A DNA stretch of 64,000 bases from Diadophis punctatus similis. Taxonomy: Eukaryota > Chordata > Lepidosauria > Squamata > Dipsadidae. The notes beneath the pieces are model-generated. The model was not told where the DNA came from. It made no database searches and was given only the letters and a program-made list of their open reading frames with translations. Positions within the stretch are counted from its first letter, which is position 1. Each line of letters begins with the position of its first letter. Positions 46,191-57,376 of this stretch are shown here, piece after piece. The position numbers and the translations under genes were made by a program. Location: positions 54,251,742-54,315,741 of the forward strand of contig JALIGW010000005.1 of assembly GCA_023053685.1 (NCBI GenBank), given 5' to 3'.

Positions 46191-46224
46191 CTGTAAGGTT
46201 CAGATATGATATATTAGACCCCAT
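46191..46224 (-). CDS. GPR87: GPR87, first coding exon (34 nt)
   Basis: The minus strand reads ATG, then MGSNISYLNLT plus one base, followed by the splice donor G|GTAATT (GT at 46190-46189). The phase joins exactly to the main exon: the split codon becomes GAT (Asp12). The combined length, the MG-N start and an N-terminus with four N-glycosylation sequons (N4, N9, N25, N33) match GPR87. The intron is about 3.78 kb (42411-46190). Confidence 0.8.
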
Positions 46225-46550
46225 TATTACTGTTGATTTGCACATCAAATGCTTTTCAGAAGTCATGTTGGTGGCAACTGATCTGCAGTATATGATGGAT
46301 TGTGCAAATTTTAATTTCTGAAAAATATAGAAATGAAAATATTTACAGTGAGCAAATAATTCAGTGTAACTATCTTATCTATAGCTGGACAGGGAAAGAA
46401 GCAGATGGAGATGATGGTACCTTTGTGAAGAAACATGTCACAGTTATTTTCTGTATTGCCATTATTCTATGCTTTCTTTCTTTCCTTATCTTATTAATGA
46501 ACACAAATTGAGCTCTTCAAATCAGTGGTCTTGATTTGGCTGGAACTCTC

Positions 46551-47020
46551 GATGTCACATAGTGTTAATAATTTTTTTAATTTATTTTTTTATTTATTTT
46601 TATTTATTTATTTTGTTAAAACATGTACAAGATAGCAGGTATGGTATAAACATAAACAAAGCAATGTAGGTACAGGTAAATTTGGACAATAGGACAGTAA
46701 GACAGGGACGGTAGGCACAATGGTGCGCTTCTGCACGCCCTTACAGACCTCTTAGGAATGGGGTGAGGTCAACTGTAGACAGTCTAAGGTTAAAGTTTTT
46801 GGGGTTTGGGGAAGAAACCGCAGAGTCAGGTAGTGCATTCCAGGCATTGATCACTCTGTTGCTGAAGTCGTATTTTTTACAGTCGAGTTTCGAGCGGTTT
46901 ACATTGAGTTTGAATCTATTGTGTGCGCGTGTAATGTTGCGGTTGAAGCTGAAGTATTCATTGACAGGTAGGACATTTTTTCGAGCAAATTCCCCCCCCC
47001 CCATAATGACCATATTTCTA
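46551..47020 (-). mobile_element. LINE (L2/CR1-clade) 3' remnant
   Basis: The minus-strand frame 46741-47013 encodes FSFNRNITRAHNRFKLNVNR, then LDCKKYDFSNRVINAWNALP, the C-terminal motif of L2/CR1-clade RT proteins. A T-rich (TTTA)n stretch at 46565-46617 lies where its 3' tail would be. Confidence 0.75.
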
Positions 47021-47214
47021 ATTTGTTAACACAGTTTACATTCTTCTATATCAATGCTTCCTATTTTGTTTTAGCTATCCGGCTGTGCTTCACTCTTCTT
47101 TTTTAATCCTTTCTTTCCCAATAGAAAAAGATTAAGGTTTCAGCAACTATAGACTCTATCAGCAGTCTCTGCTGTAAAGTTGAAAGGCAGCAGTTTATTC
47201 AAATCACCAAATAA

Positions 47215-47560
47215 ATAAGAATTCTTACAAGCCTTCAGGGATGGAGCACCCATCATTTCTGAAGGCAAGCTGTTTCACTGGTTGATTGTTCTCACTGTCA
47301 GAACATTTTTCCTTAGTTCTAGGTTGGATCGCTCTCTGATTAGTTTCCATCCGTTGTTTCTTGTCTTGTCTCTGGGTGCTTTGGAAAATAGGTTGATACC
47401 CTCTTCTTTGAGCAGCTCCTCAAGTATTGGAACACTGCTATCATGTCTCTCTTGGTCTTTCTTTTCACTAGACTAGACAAGCCCAATTCTGCAACCATTC
47501 ATCATGTTTTAGTGTCCTAATTATCTTTGTTGCTCTTCTCTGTACTTAGCAATGTTTTCC
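47215..47560 (-). mobile_element. CR1 LINE remnant
   Basis: Matches the same CR1 3' region as 43215-43745 (shared stretches such as ttggaacactgctatcatgt and atctttgttgctcttctctg) but is degraded, with no long frame. Confidence 0.85.
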
Positions 47561-48535
47561 AGTGACAGGAAAGTTAAATAAAGAAACCCTATCATTATAA
47601 ACAGAGGAAAGAATACTATTGAATTCTTCTGTTCCTAGAATTATTTAAGCAGGAAAAAAAGAAATACTGTGAAGATTATTTGGAGGATGTGCAGGGATTT
47701 TCTATTGTTTGTACAAGTCATCAAACCTCTCCTTAACTTACTTTCATCATGAAATCCTCATGGAGTGATTTTTATAAAGCTGTTGAGAATATGAGTGTAT
47801 ATATGGATAAGCAGATATGTGTGCATCAGAAATCCTTTTAGGCTAAGATAGAGATAAATTACATAAGTAAATATTTGTCAGCAGAGATTTGCTCACATAG
47901 TGTTTTTTAGTGGGCACAAACTTTTTTCTCCATTTTGTCTGCATTTATGAATGACATTTTCTGACCAGCAACATTGTTCCTGTGTACAGTATATTTCTAG
48001 AAAAAGATACTTTGGAACCTATATGAAAATTACTGAATACAGATGCTCTGCTACAGTATGTTTTGGGTACTTGGAAAATAAAAGTTTGTATGCCTAGTGT
48101 TTAGATAACAGCAAAACAATGTTTATATACAACAAGTATTGCATAAACGAATCTTATTGTGAACAAACTACTTCAAACTATGGGACTCATTTGAGAATGA
48201 TTGAAGAAAAGAAAATGTGTGTTAGAGAGACACGGAGTGAGAAAGAGAGAAAGATAGTACCTTAGCAGTGTGCTGGGACCATCATATTTTATATGAAAGG
48301 CTGAAATTTTTCCTTCATAAAAATCACTTCAGCTCTATTATCTTTTTTGCCTATCTCTATGAATGCAAGCAAATAAGAAGGGGATTCAGGGATTCAGATA
48401 CAAAATGAACTAAACCCAGACTGAATTTAAGTATGGGAAGATAGCTGGTTGGATGAATTTGGATTTATTCCAAAAATTGCAGGTGAAGGAGTAACAGAAC
48501 CTGAGAGCAGAGTCAAAAAAGGAATCAGCCTAGAG
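47561..48535. other. Intergenic, no gene seen
   Basis: AT-rich sequence without recognised coding or repeat structure. Confidence 0.45.
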
Positions 48536-48816
48536 CAGTGATGGCGAACCTTTTCGGCCCCGAGTGCCCAAACCGGAATGTGTGTGCGCATGCACATGCC
48601 AGAAACCTGAAGATCTGGTGCTCTGGCATACGCACGCGCATGCGCACTGCCCAGCTGGTCTTCGGGTTTCTGGCACTCCGGCACGTGCAAAGACCAGCTG
48701 GCAGGTGCATATGCGCATGCCGGAAACCAGAAGAGCAGCTGGCGACAGCACGCATGCCCATGGAGAGGGCTCTGCATGCCACCTCTAGCACGTGTGCCAT
48801 AGGTTCGCCTTCATGA
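48536..48816. mobile_element. hAT-type MITE, GC-rich
   Basis: Starts cagtgatggcgaacctttt and ends ccataggttcgccttcatga. Flanking octamers gcctagag (48528-48535) and gcatagag (48817-48824) match at seven of eight positions, consistent with an old hAT target duplication. The short Cys/His-rich frames inside come from repeated tgcgcatgc motifs and are not genes. Confidence 0.8.
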
Positions 48817-48824
48817 GCATAGAG

Positions 48825-51800
48825 CCACTACATAGCCACAAATGGACTAAGTCCAACTTCTCTGTAATTCCATTAACCTTTATCACACACCAAAATTTGC
48901 CTTCCCAAATGCTGACATTAACCCTCTTTATGGCAATCCATACAATCACTAGCAGTGAGTTTCAAGCAGGTACAGTCTATTCAAAATAATATAACATAGA
49001 TTATGATGCCATAAGAACATATGTTAGAAGAATGTATGTATAGGGTTGAAGTAGGAAGGAATAAAAGTCAACTAATTTATTTTGAATCTCCAAATGGAAG
49101 CTATTAAAGTTTTGCTGTCTGTCAGGTCTTAAAGTCATTCTGAAATTTCATGGACAACTGAAGAGTGATTCCACATTTCATTTTGTCAAATCTATATAAT
49201 TATTACTTGTGTATTCACAAGGGAGTGACAGTCACTTTTATTTCCATTGTTTGCACTATTTCATTTTGTGCATTTTTGACATTTTTTTATGACAAAGCAA
49301 GTCTTCCTGCTTAATTGCCTATTGGTCATAAACATCTGAATCTTGCTCTTTAAGGAATTCAGTATGACAGCATTTAACATGTTAAAAATTCCCGCCATAG
49401 CTCAACAAAATAATCCACTGCCTTGCAGTCAATATAAGTTGCTTCATATTCAAATCCAAATATGGTAATCCTAACCAGGTGTGTCCAAATACATATTAAG
49501 TGTGTTGTAAATATTTTAGGTTTGATGATTTGACTATCAACAGAGGCTTTAGTTGTCCTTTGCTAGTGCACTACATGGCTATGTCAACAAGAATTTAAAA
49601 GAAAAGAGGAGTATTTTAGCCACTAATTTTAATAGATTTTGTTTTTCAATGTTGTTAGCATCTCTAAAGGTAGAGCTTATCAGATGGGATAATTGTATAA
49701 AAAGTATGTACAGTGTTACAGGTATTATGTAATTTGTCACTAAAGTTGATGGACAGGTTTGGGTATAGAAGTAAGAGTCTTACTCAAGAAACAAAATCAT
49801 AGATTGAAGGATAATAGCTAATATCTGATCTATTTATATATGTTTCAAAATGAAGGATGATAGAAAACGTTGCATAAAGAGATACAAATCTCAGCCTGAA
49901 TTGCCATTTCCGTTTCCATCTGTTTTGTTTGTTTCAGTGTCTGATTACAAGCAATGCAATAATTTGAATTCTGGATGTGTTTTTGATGTAGTCTGATATG
50001 GATGCTCTCTTTTCTTGAAGCCTTTGAAATAAATATGTAACAGGTTGACAGAAAGTCTGTTTTGTTGGAAAACAGAGATCTTTCCCCCTCTGATAGAAAT
50101 GAAGGAGGCTGTTTGCACAGGGTGGGGACATCTGTTCTTTGTATATTTTTTGTTAAACTTCATAAGAGGAGATTTTGTGTAATTGTCGACTGCAGTGGAA
50201 CACCAATGCAGCACTTGGTATTTGAGCTAAAAATTGCCATCCTTAGTTGTTACATGTTTTTACTCTAGTGGATTAATGCAAGTCTAGTTTTTTCAAAAAT
50301 GAGAAAAAGTACCTTGGGAATTCTCTTGTATGTTTTAGCCATTCTTCCAGTTTTGACATAAAGAGTGCGATGCTAGGTTTTTTTGCAGGCAAACTTTGCT
50401 ATATATACCAGAGCAAATATGGAATATATACTAGAACAAATCAGTTTGGAAAACATAATTGTGCACCTTTTTATACATATCTTCAATCAAAGCAAACATC
50501 ACTGTTTGACTGGACTATATTTTGGGGGATATAGCTAGAACATCATCTCTACCCAGTGGATCCATTATATATTGATGTTTTAGACTACAATACAGGTGAG
50601 TCTCAGAATTTCATTAGTTTAACTTGATTCTAGATACTGTGTGAAATTATCTTTTAATTTTAATAACACATAAATTTATAGAATTGAGAAGAATGCTAGA
50701 AGCCGTCTCCTGCAACCTAAGATCCACTAGAGTCATTTGACTAATGACTATTCAACTTTTGAGGACTGCCAGCAAAGTAGAACTCACCCCTTCTTGTCAT
50801 AGCCTGGCTTCCACAGGCTTCCACAGTCAGGAAGTTCCTTCTGACTGATCTACTTCCTTGTACTTTTGCAAATCACACAAAATGACAATGGGTGGCTAAT
50901 GTTTTAAATGAGATTCATTCATCTTCCTTATCATGCCATTGCTGAGAACAGCAATATAGATCACTGCAACCATTAGCAAATAAAAACTTTTATGAGATCC
51001 AGATAAAATATGTGCACAGTGTTCCCCTAATCTACTAAAATAACAATTCGGCTGAAGGAAATAATGTTCACCTGACACGATTCATTAGAAACTAAACTTT
51101 TGCTAGCTCCTCTTAACTGTAACGTGCCTGTCTAAGTGTTCACATGCATGCTTCTTAATAATCTATTGGAGGTTTCTTACTTGTCAATAATCCTTGACAA
51201 ATCTATATTTATGGGGTCCCCCCCATTTTTGAAGCTGGGGATAGAATTTGTTCCCTTCTAGTCTTCTGGCACCAATCTTCCAGTTCTCAAAGATTATAGA
51301 CAGCAATTCTGTTTTCACTTCTGCTAGTTTCATCATTGAAATTAGCTAAGATCTCTCTTAATCCTTCCTTGTTTATTAAACTTCTTCCAATGGCATAACA
51401 ATTACTGAACTAGGTTCTGTTTCCATTTTGAAAGAAGAGAAATGCAAAAGAGCCCTCAATAACTATTATCTTCTCATCATCAGTCATTACCAGTTCATCA
51501 CTTTCTTCTCACCCTATACCTTCTGGCGCTCTCCTTTTGTCTCTCATATACCAAAGGGTCATTCTGTTATATAAATTTCAGTTCAATTTTAGCTTAAAAC
51601 TTTTTAATACCATTCCTACCAGTTTCTGAAGACTTTATAATCTTTGTATTCTTCATTGGTTATGTGTTTCATTTCCCATCCATCTTCCCTTTTCCTTTTC
51701 AGCATTTTAGAGAGATCCAGGTTTGTCTCTTAGTTTCTCTATTTTTTTCTTGGTGTACAAAATATTCATGATTGCTCCTTCAGTATCTCATTTTATAGAA

Positions 51801-52610
51801 TTTCTCATTCTTCCCAGATACTTTTTTCCTTCATTGTTTTAGGATCTGACTTATCTTATTTTCATAAGAATCTACTTTTCTGAAGTATTCATAAGAATTC
51901 ACTTTTCTGAAGTATTCAGGAATAATTCTTTTAGTTCCTTTTCCTCTGGTTATACTGAATTCAATGAGAACATGATTGTTATTCTTCAAGGTACAAGTCA
52001 CTTTGATTTTTCTTAACAAATTGATAAGAATTAGATTTAGGAAAGCAGATCACCCTGCTGTTTCTTCCACCATCTTCCATACAATGTTATCAGCAAGAGA
52101 GGACATGCATTTGTTAGAGATCCAGCTTGACAGAATAAGATTCTTAGCAGATATCTGGATAATTGAATAATTGAAATCTTCCATTATCACTATCACATGA
52201 CACAGACTTGTCATCTGACGCAAGGCCTGATATGAATCTTTTGTCTGCCCAGATAGTCCATAATAATCTCCTTGGACAATGTCATTTTCGCTTCTCTCTC
52301 CGTTTATTCTTATACAAACTTTTAACAGAGTTTCCATGTGCTGATTCCTCATTTTTTTGCAAGTGTATTTTCTTTATGTCAAGTTCAAGACTATGCATCC
52401 ATGATGTTTGACTGAGGTAATTTTGTATTTCTGTATCTTCAGTCTTCTGCTCAATTACACTAGCTATTGTTGAAGCCAAGAAAATATCAGGGGAAAGACC
52501 ATAGGACAGCAACCCATGTGGGTTCAAATCAATCTGGCAGGCAGATCTTCGGGCTCTGGCTGAAAAGATCCTCCTCTGCACATGGAGTGGAAGGAGGGAC
52601 TCCCTCATTG
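48825..52610. other. Intergenic, possible ancient repeat at 51200-52400
   Basis: No gene seen. The segment 51200-52400 has a minus-strand phrase VIVIMEDFNYSIIQISAKN (near 52180) that resembles the endonuclease GDFN box of a non-LTR element, but the frame is not sustained. Confidence 0.35.
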
Positions 52611-52618
52611 GCCTAGCC

Positions 52619-52765
52619 CAGGGGTAGGCAAAGTTGGCTCTTCTATGACTCATGGACTTCAACTCCCAGAATTCCTAAGCTAGTATGATTGGCTCAGAAA
52701 TTCTGGGAGTTGAAGCCCATGAGTCATAGAAGAGCCAACTTTGCCTACCAAAGTTTGCCTACCTG
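52619..52765. mobile_element. hAT-type MITE hairpin with perfect 8-bp duplication
   Basis: 147 bp with ends caggggtaggcaaa and tttgcctacctg, inverted arms of more than 50 bp, and identical flanks gcctagcc at 52611-52618 and 52766-52773. Confidence 0.95.
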
Positions 52766-52773
52766 GCCTAGCC

Positions 52774-55700
52774 AAAAGAAGTCATGCCTTGTTCAGCCCA
52801 CCCAAAGAAGGGATGTACACAGAGTGAAATAATTGCGTGTTGAAGGAGGACAGTGTGGTCTTTCATTCCCTTCATGGAAGTTAACTTTTTAGGCTGGCCT
52901 AATGGGGCTTTGGTCAGCTAAGGAGTTTCCCCCTGTGCAGAGAACTCCTTTCCTGAATGGGCTGAATTTTCCCCATCAAGTGAAGGAGTTATTTTCTGTA
53001 CATTGAGTGAAAGAACTGCCTGTCTTCCTTTGGCCTCCTTAATGACTGCAACTGGGAGAATGATGTTATTACATGTGTTTCTCACTAAACAACTGCAACA
53101 AACCATGACCAGATAATTCTGGCCTCGATTGTAGTAACTAAGTGATGACTACCTGTGTTGACTTTTTATTATAACATTCATAGCCATTCTAGAAAATAAT
53201 AGTGTGCATATAACAAAGAAAAATTCAAAATCTAATAGCTTAATCATTATTAGCATAAACATAAATTAATAAAGCTAACTAGCAAAATCTGCATTATTTC
53301 AGTTGCTTTGCATTTAATTGCCAGAGCATTGACCTTCCAAACAGAAGGAAGCTGTTTAAACTACAAGCAACGAGACACCAATTTATCAAGATTAGCTAAT
53401 GTTGAAGGTTGAGTACCTGCTGAAAGCAGAAGTAAACCAGGCTTTTCCCCATAACAACAATACATTAAATACTTTCAGAGATGGAATAATCCTGAACAAA
53501 TGGCATAGAACATTTCTACTTCACCAGAGTAGATTCATGGTCAGCCTGCGCACAGTGAGTCCCTTAATTATATTCTTGTCAGGATCACACTTGAAGTCCC
53601 AATGGTACCAATTTTTTTTTATTCATGCCTATGCACATGAATCTACTCAATTAATGGTTAGCACTATTTTGGTGCTAGTTATGGGTTAACTGTATTTAAG
53701 AAAGTTTGGACTTAGTCTGTTTGTGGCTATGTAGAGATTCTAGGATGATTTCTTTTTTGACTCCACCCCTTCTCCTAGAATTCTATAGATTGTCATTCCA
53801 AGTGTTAATATAGCCTGTCCCACAAATTATATCAAAATTATGCTTTATTTTTTTCTTCCAATCACAAAGTGTACATAATTTATGAAATTCATAATTTAGG
53901 AAGCAACATAATTCATTATTATGAACTTCAAAACCTGAAGTACATAATTGAGGAAGCAAAATTACTTTGTCTATTCTACATATACTGAAATTATGAAATA
54001 GATGTATACAGTCAAAATATTTTGTTTAACACTGAGTAAAAAGGAAAAGAACTGAAAAAGTAACAGGTGTATTAACTGTGGTATATAATAAACTTATGCA
54101 TCTGTTATATTGATTTATTACTTGATAGTTAAGAATTCTGTTTAATCGTTGTTCAATTTGTTTGTTAGTATAGTATATAATAGTTTGGACAATATTTAGC
54201 AAATTAAAACAGGTAAAGTCCAAACTATAGTACCTTAACTCCATACTTCTGATCTTGCTTACCCATGGTATTAATTGAGCATGATTAATTAATTTTAGCA
54301 CTGACAGGCTTTAAATAAAGTAAATTTACTTTGGCAAATTGGTAAAATAGTCTACTCTGGGACTGCAACAACAAATTAAAAAATTCTTCCTCTGTGATCC
54401 TGTTCAAGATAGAGCTGCACCTGTCCAATGGTGCTGTGGCCTATCTGTCTATATAACTTACTTTGAAAGAAATAGTTAACATAATTTTAGCCCTAAATAA
54501 GTAATTCTATACACAATTAGTTAGAAATCCCAGCAATAGCTGGAGTAGAGAAATTCTACACTATTGTTTCCTCTATATGTTCTTTATATTGACTCCCTCA
54601 CTATATATTTAATTTAACCTGTCTTAATTTAGGATTACCAGAGAAAACAAACTCTATTGCTTTGTTCTACTGAAGCTAAGAAAATAAAATTGCCCTAATT
54701 CCCAAGAGGCACTTATGTCAGGACAGGCTGAGACTGTGCTGCCTTTTGTCTCAAGGCTGGATTTTTGTCGTCTTGTCAGACACATGAGAAATATCACATA
54801 GCAATTAAAACAGTGAAAGAATTCCAAGAAAGCTTTGTACTTAAATATGTACCAGGTAGTTAATTAGGCTTGTAATTAAAATGTATAGAAGTTCAGTGTA
54901 TGTTATTAAAATATAAATATAACTGTATTTATATTTTAACTGTAGCAATAAAAGTCCATTTAGATGGAAAAGGAGTACTATGTGTGTCTCTGGATTAGCT
55001 GTCCTTTTCTTACCCTCCGTTAGCTCTGCTAGAAACCACAATATTTCAGACTGAAGGCAGTGCTAGATACATGCTTGAAATTTTGAGAAGATATTGTGGG
55101 CGCCTATACAAGAACTACCATGGTAGACTTTCTTATTCATAAAATGAATGCCATGATGAAACACAAAACATCCATTTATCAGAAAATTAAGCCTAATCTT
55201 TCAGCGATGGAGTCTAAAGGTTTTCCTACCAGTGACAAAGAAATTATATGCTATGCTAGTGCTATGCAACTATTAAAAAAGAATATCCAAAAATGGCAGA
55301 CAGAAAGGTTTGGGGGCACGACAGGAGACCTGCAGTTACCAATCTTGCATTGGGGTAAGACCAAGGTTCAAAAGTTCATTGATTCAATAAAACACTAGCT
55401 TGGATGTCCCAGACGTACTTTCTGAAGACGCAACTGGACTTTCTTGGTTTTTTTAAAAAGACATTTCCCTTCTCATCCAAGAAGCTTCTTTAGCTCATAG
55501 TTTGGATCCTCTCCTGTTGTTTTCGTAAATTCTTTGTAAATAAATTTATGCCAGGTTGCATATGCATCTTCTACCACATTGTCATGTACAGTATGCCTCT
55601 TAGAAGAGAATATTTGTAGCTTATAGAACTATAGGATCCTTAGTGCTTTGAGCTTGGTTGTTTTCTTGCAGATGTTCCATCTAGCACTTTGCTAGCAATG

Positions 55701-55892
55701 ATGAAGTTACGTAATTGGGTAATTAAACATGTGCAAGAAAATAACAAGCCCAGGGACCACCAAGGTTCCTCAATACACTTTTTAAATCTGTAAACTAGGA
55801 ACCTGTGTTTGTGTTTTTTAATTTACTGAAGCATAGTCTTTTAAAAGTTTCTGGCTGATGTAATTCTGCATGAAATCAAAATAAAGATATTT
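52774..55892. other. Intergenic, no recognised gene
   Basis: A plus-strand 100-codon frame at 55096-55398 was examined and not recognised. The stretch 55400-55500 (ttctcatccaagaagcttct, ggactttcttggttttttt) resembles a dispersed retroelement 3' region seen in many vertebrates, but the family was not fixed. Confidence 0.4.
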
Positions 55893-55973
55893 TGAATGTA
55901 TTATTTGTTAAATATTTATAATTGAATGTAGGATATACATTCAATTATAAATATTTAACAAATAATACATTCA
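55893..55973. repeat. Perfect palindrome, 38-bp arms, 5-nt spacer
   Basis: The arm 55893-55930 is the exact reverse complement of 55936-55973, with spacer ggata. AT-rich and without TIR-family motifs. Would form a long hairpin as single-stranded DNA or RNA. Confidence 0.97.
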
Positions 55974-57230
55974 CTGCTGTTTATACCAACAAGTTTATAC
56001 TGCTTAAAACAGTAGTACCAATATCAGTGAGAGATGAGATGGGCTCATTGTTGTATGCGTACTAAGTTAATATTCTAACTAGTGATCTCCAAATAAGTTG
56101 GGATGGGAATTCCCGGGATACACAATTAATAGGACTTTGCTAATTGGAAATTCTAAATGTTGGATTTGGAGGGTGCAAAATTGTTCCAAGTCATCAGAAA
56201 TGTTAGCCACTTTATCATAAAGCCGTAAAAGCATCCATCCACAACACATTAATGTAACACTAATTTGAAGAACCATATTGACTATCTCTAGGAAGGAAAA
56301 TTCTGTGCCTGAAATTTGCAAAACAATCAAGAAACAGAGTAAGACAGTGCTGGGTTTAAGAAACAATAGGAATGAAAATTTTAGCTGCAGCTTATGTTGG
56401 TTTTTTTATTATGTTACCAACTGACCAGGTTTCCTTTTACATCAATCTGTAATCTTAAAGTTGTCAATTCTTTGTATTGAGCAATGAGAAACATTGCTTT
56501 ATATAAAACTGCAACAAAAGGAAATTTATGGACCAGGGATATCCATTGTAAAATTCTTATAAAATTTGAAATGCATGATATTTAGAAGAATAACAGAGTT
56601 GGAAACATGGTAATAATGCCACATAATAAGATCAAGTAAACTACAAACACTGGCCCTATGGCTGTTTAGGGGACCACCTTATGATCCTTGAACCATGACC
56701 CATAGCATTCTTTTGATTTCTTCTTCCAAAGTCAAGACCCTCCAGTATTTCAAATCTTGTAATCTCTACTCATGCCTTCTTTTATTGGTCTGTTTTCCCC
56801 CCATTTAATTTCTAATTGTGAACCAAAGTAGGACAATTTTTGCTTAATGTCCCAGCATGCATCAAACTATGAATAAAAGAGATGAGATTATTTTTATTGC
56901 CCTCATAATTTTTTTGTGAATTGGTTAACATTTCTATAAATACATTTTACTTTTTAAATGCACATGGAACTTTTAGCTCTGTTTTCCAGACTTTAAGAAT
57001 TCAAAATTGAAAAGTGTAGGTTAGAACAAAAAAAGATGCACATTTATATCTGAATTATTTCAAGACAGTAAAAGAGAAACTAACGGATAAATAACATTGC
57101 ATTTATTAAGTAATTAACCTACTGCAGGTACGGTATATACTGCTTTAGAAACAGCCTTCTATTTGTATGTCTTCTATTTATACATAAAGGAGTCCGATAT
57201 CTGAGGATTGTCTCAAGTAAACCTTAACAG
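55974..57230. other. Intergenic, no gene seen
   Basis: AT-rich sequence. The short minus-strand frame at 56079-56366 has hydrophobic stretches but no family resemblance and is not accepted as a gene. Confidence 0.4.
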
Positions 57231-57376
57231 ATTAACAGAGTTGGAAGGGACCTTGCAAGTCATCTAGTCCACCCTTTGCCCAAGCAGGAGACCCTACATC
57301 TGCCTCTACCTAGGATCGAACTCACAACCTCCTGATTGTGAGGCAAGAGCTCCACCTCTAGGCCACAGCAGCTGGG
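57231..57376 (-). mobile_element. tRNA-headed SINE with CR1-type 3' tail
   Basis: The minus strand begins with a tRNA-like head (box A region tggcctagaggtggagc, box B gagttcgatcct) and ends tggactagatgacttgcaag, gtcccttccaactctgtt, which is the CR1 LINE 3' terminus. This composition suggests a SINE mobilised by CR1. Confidence 0.82.

Noticed and set aside
48427..48816. Cys/His-rich frames suggesting zinc fingers
   Set aside because: They derive from the repeated tgcgcatgc-type sequence inside a hAT MITE.
55096..55398. 100-codon plus-strand frame (MGAYTRTTMVDFL...)
   Set aside because: No recognised family, no clear splice or promoter context, and no second copy for comparison; possibly an old processed fragment but not supportable.
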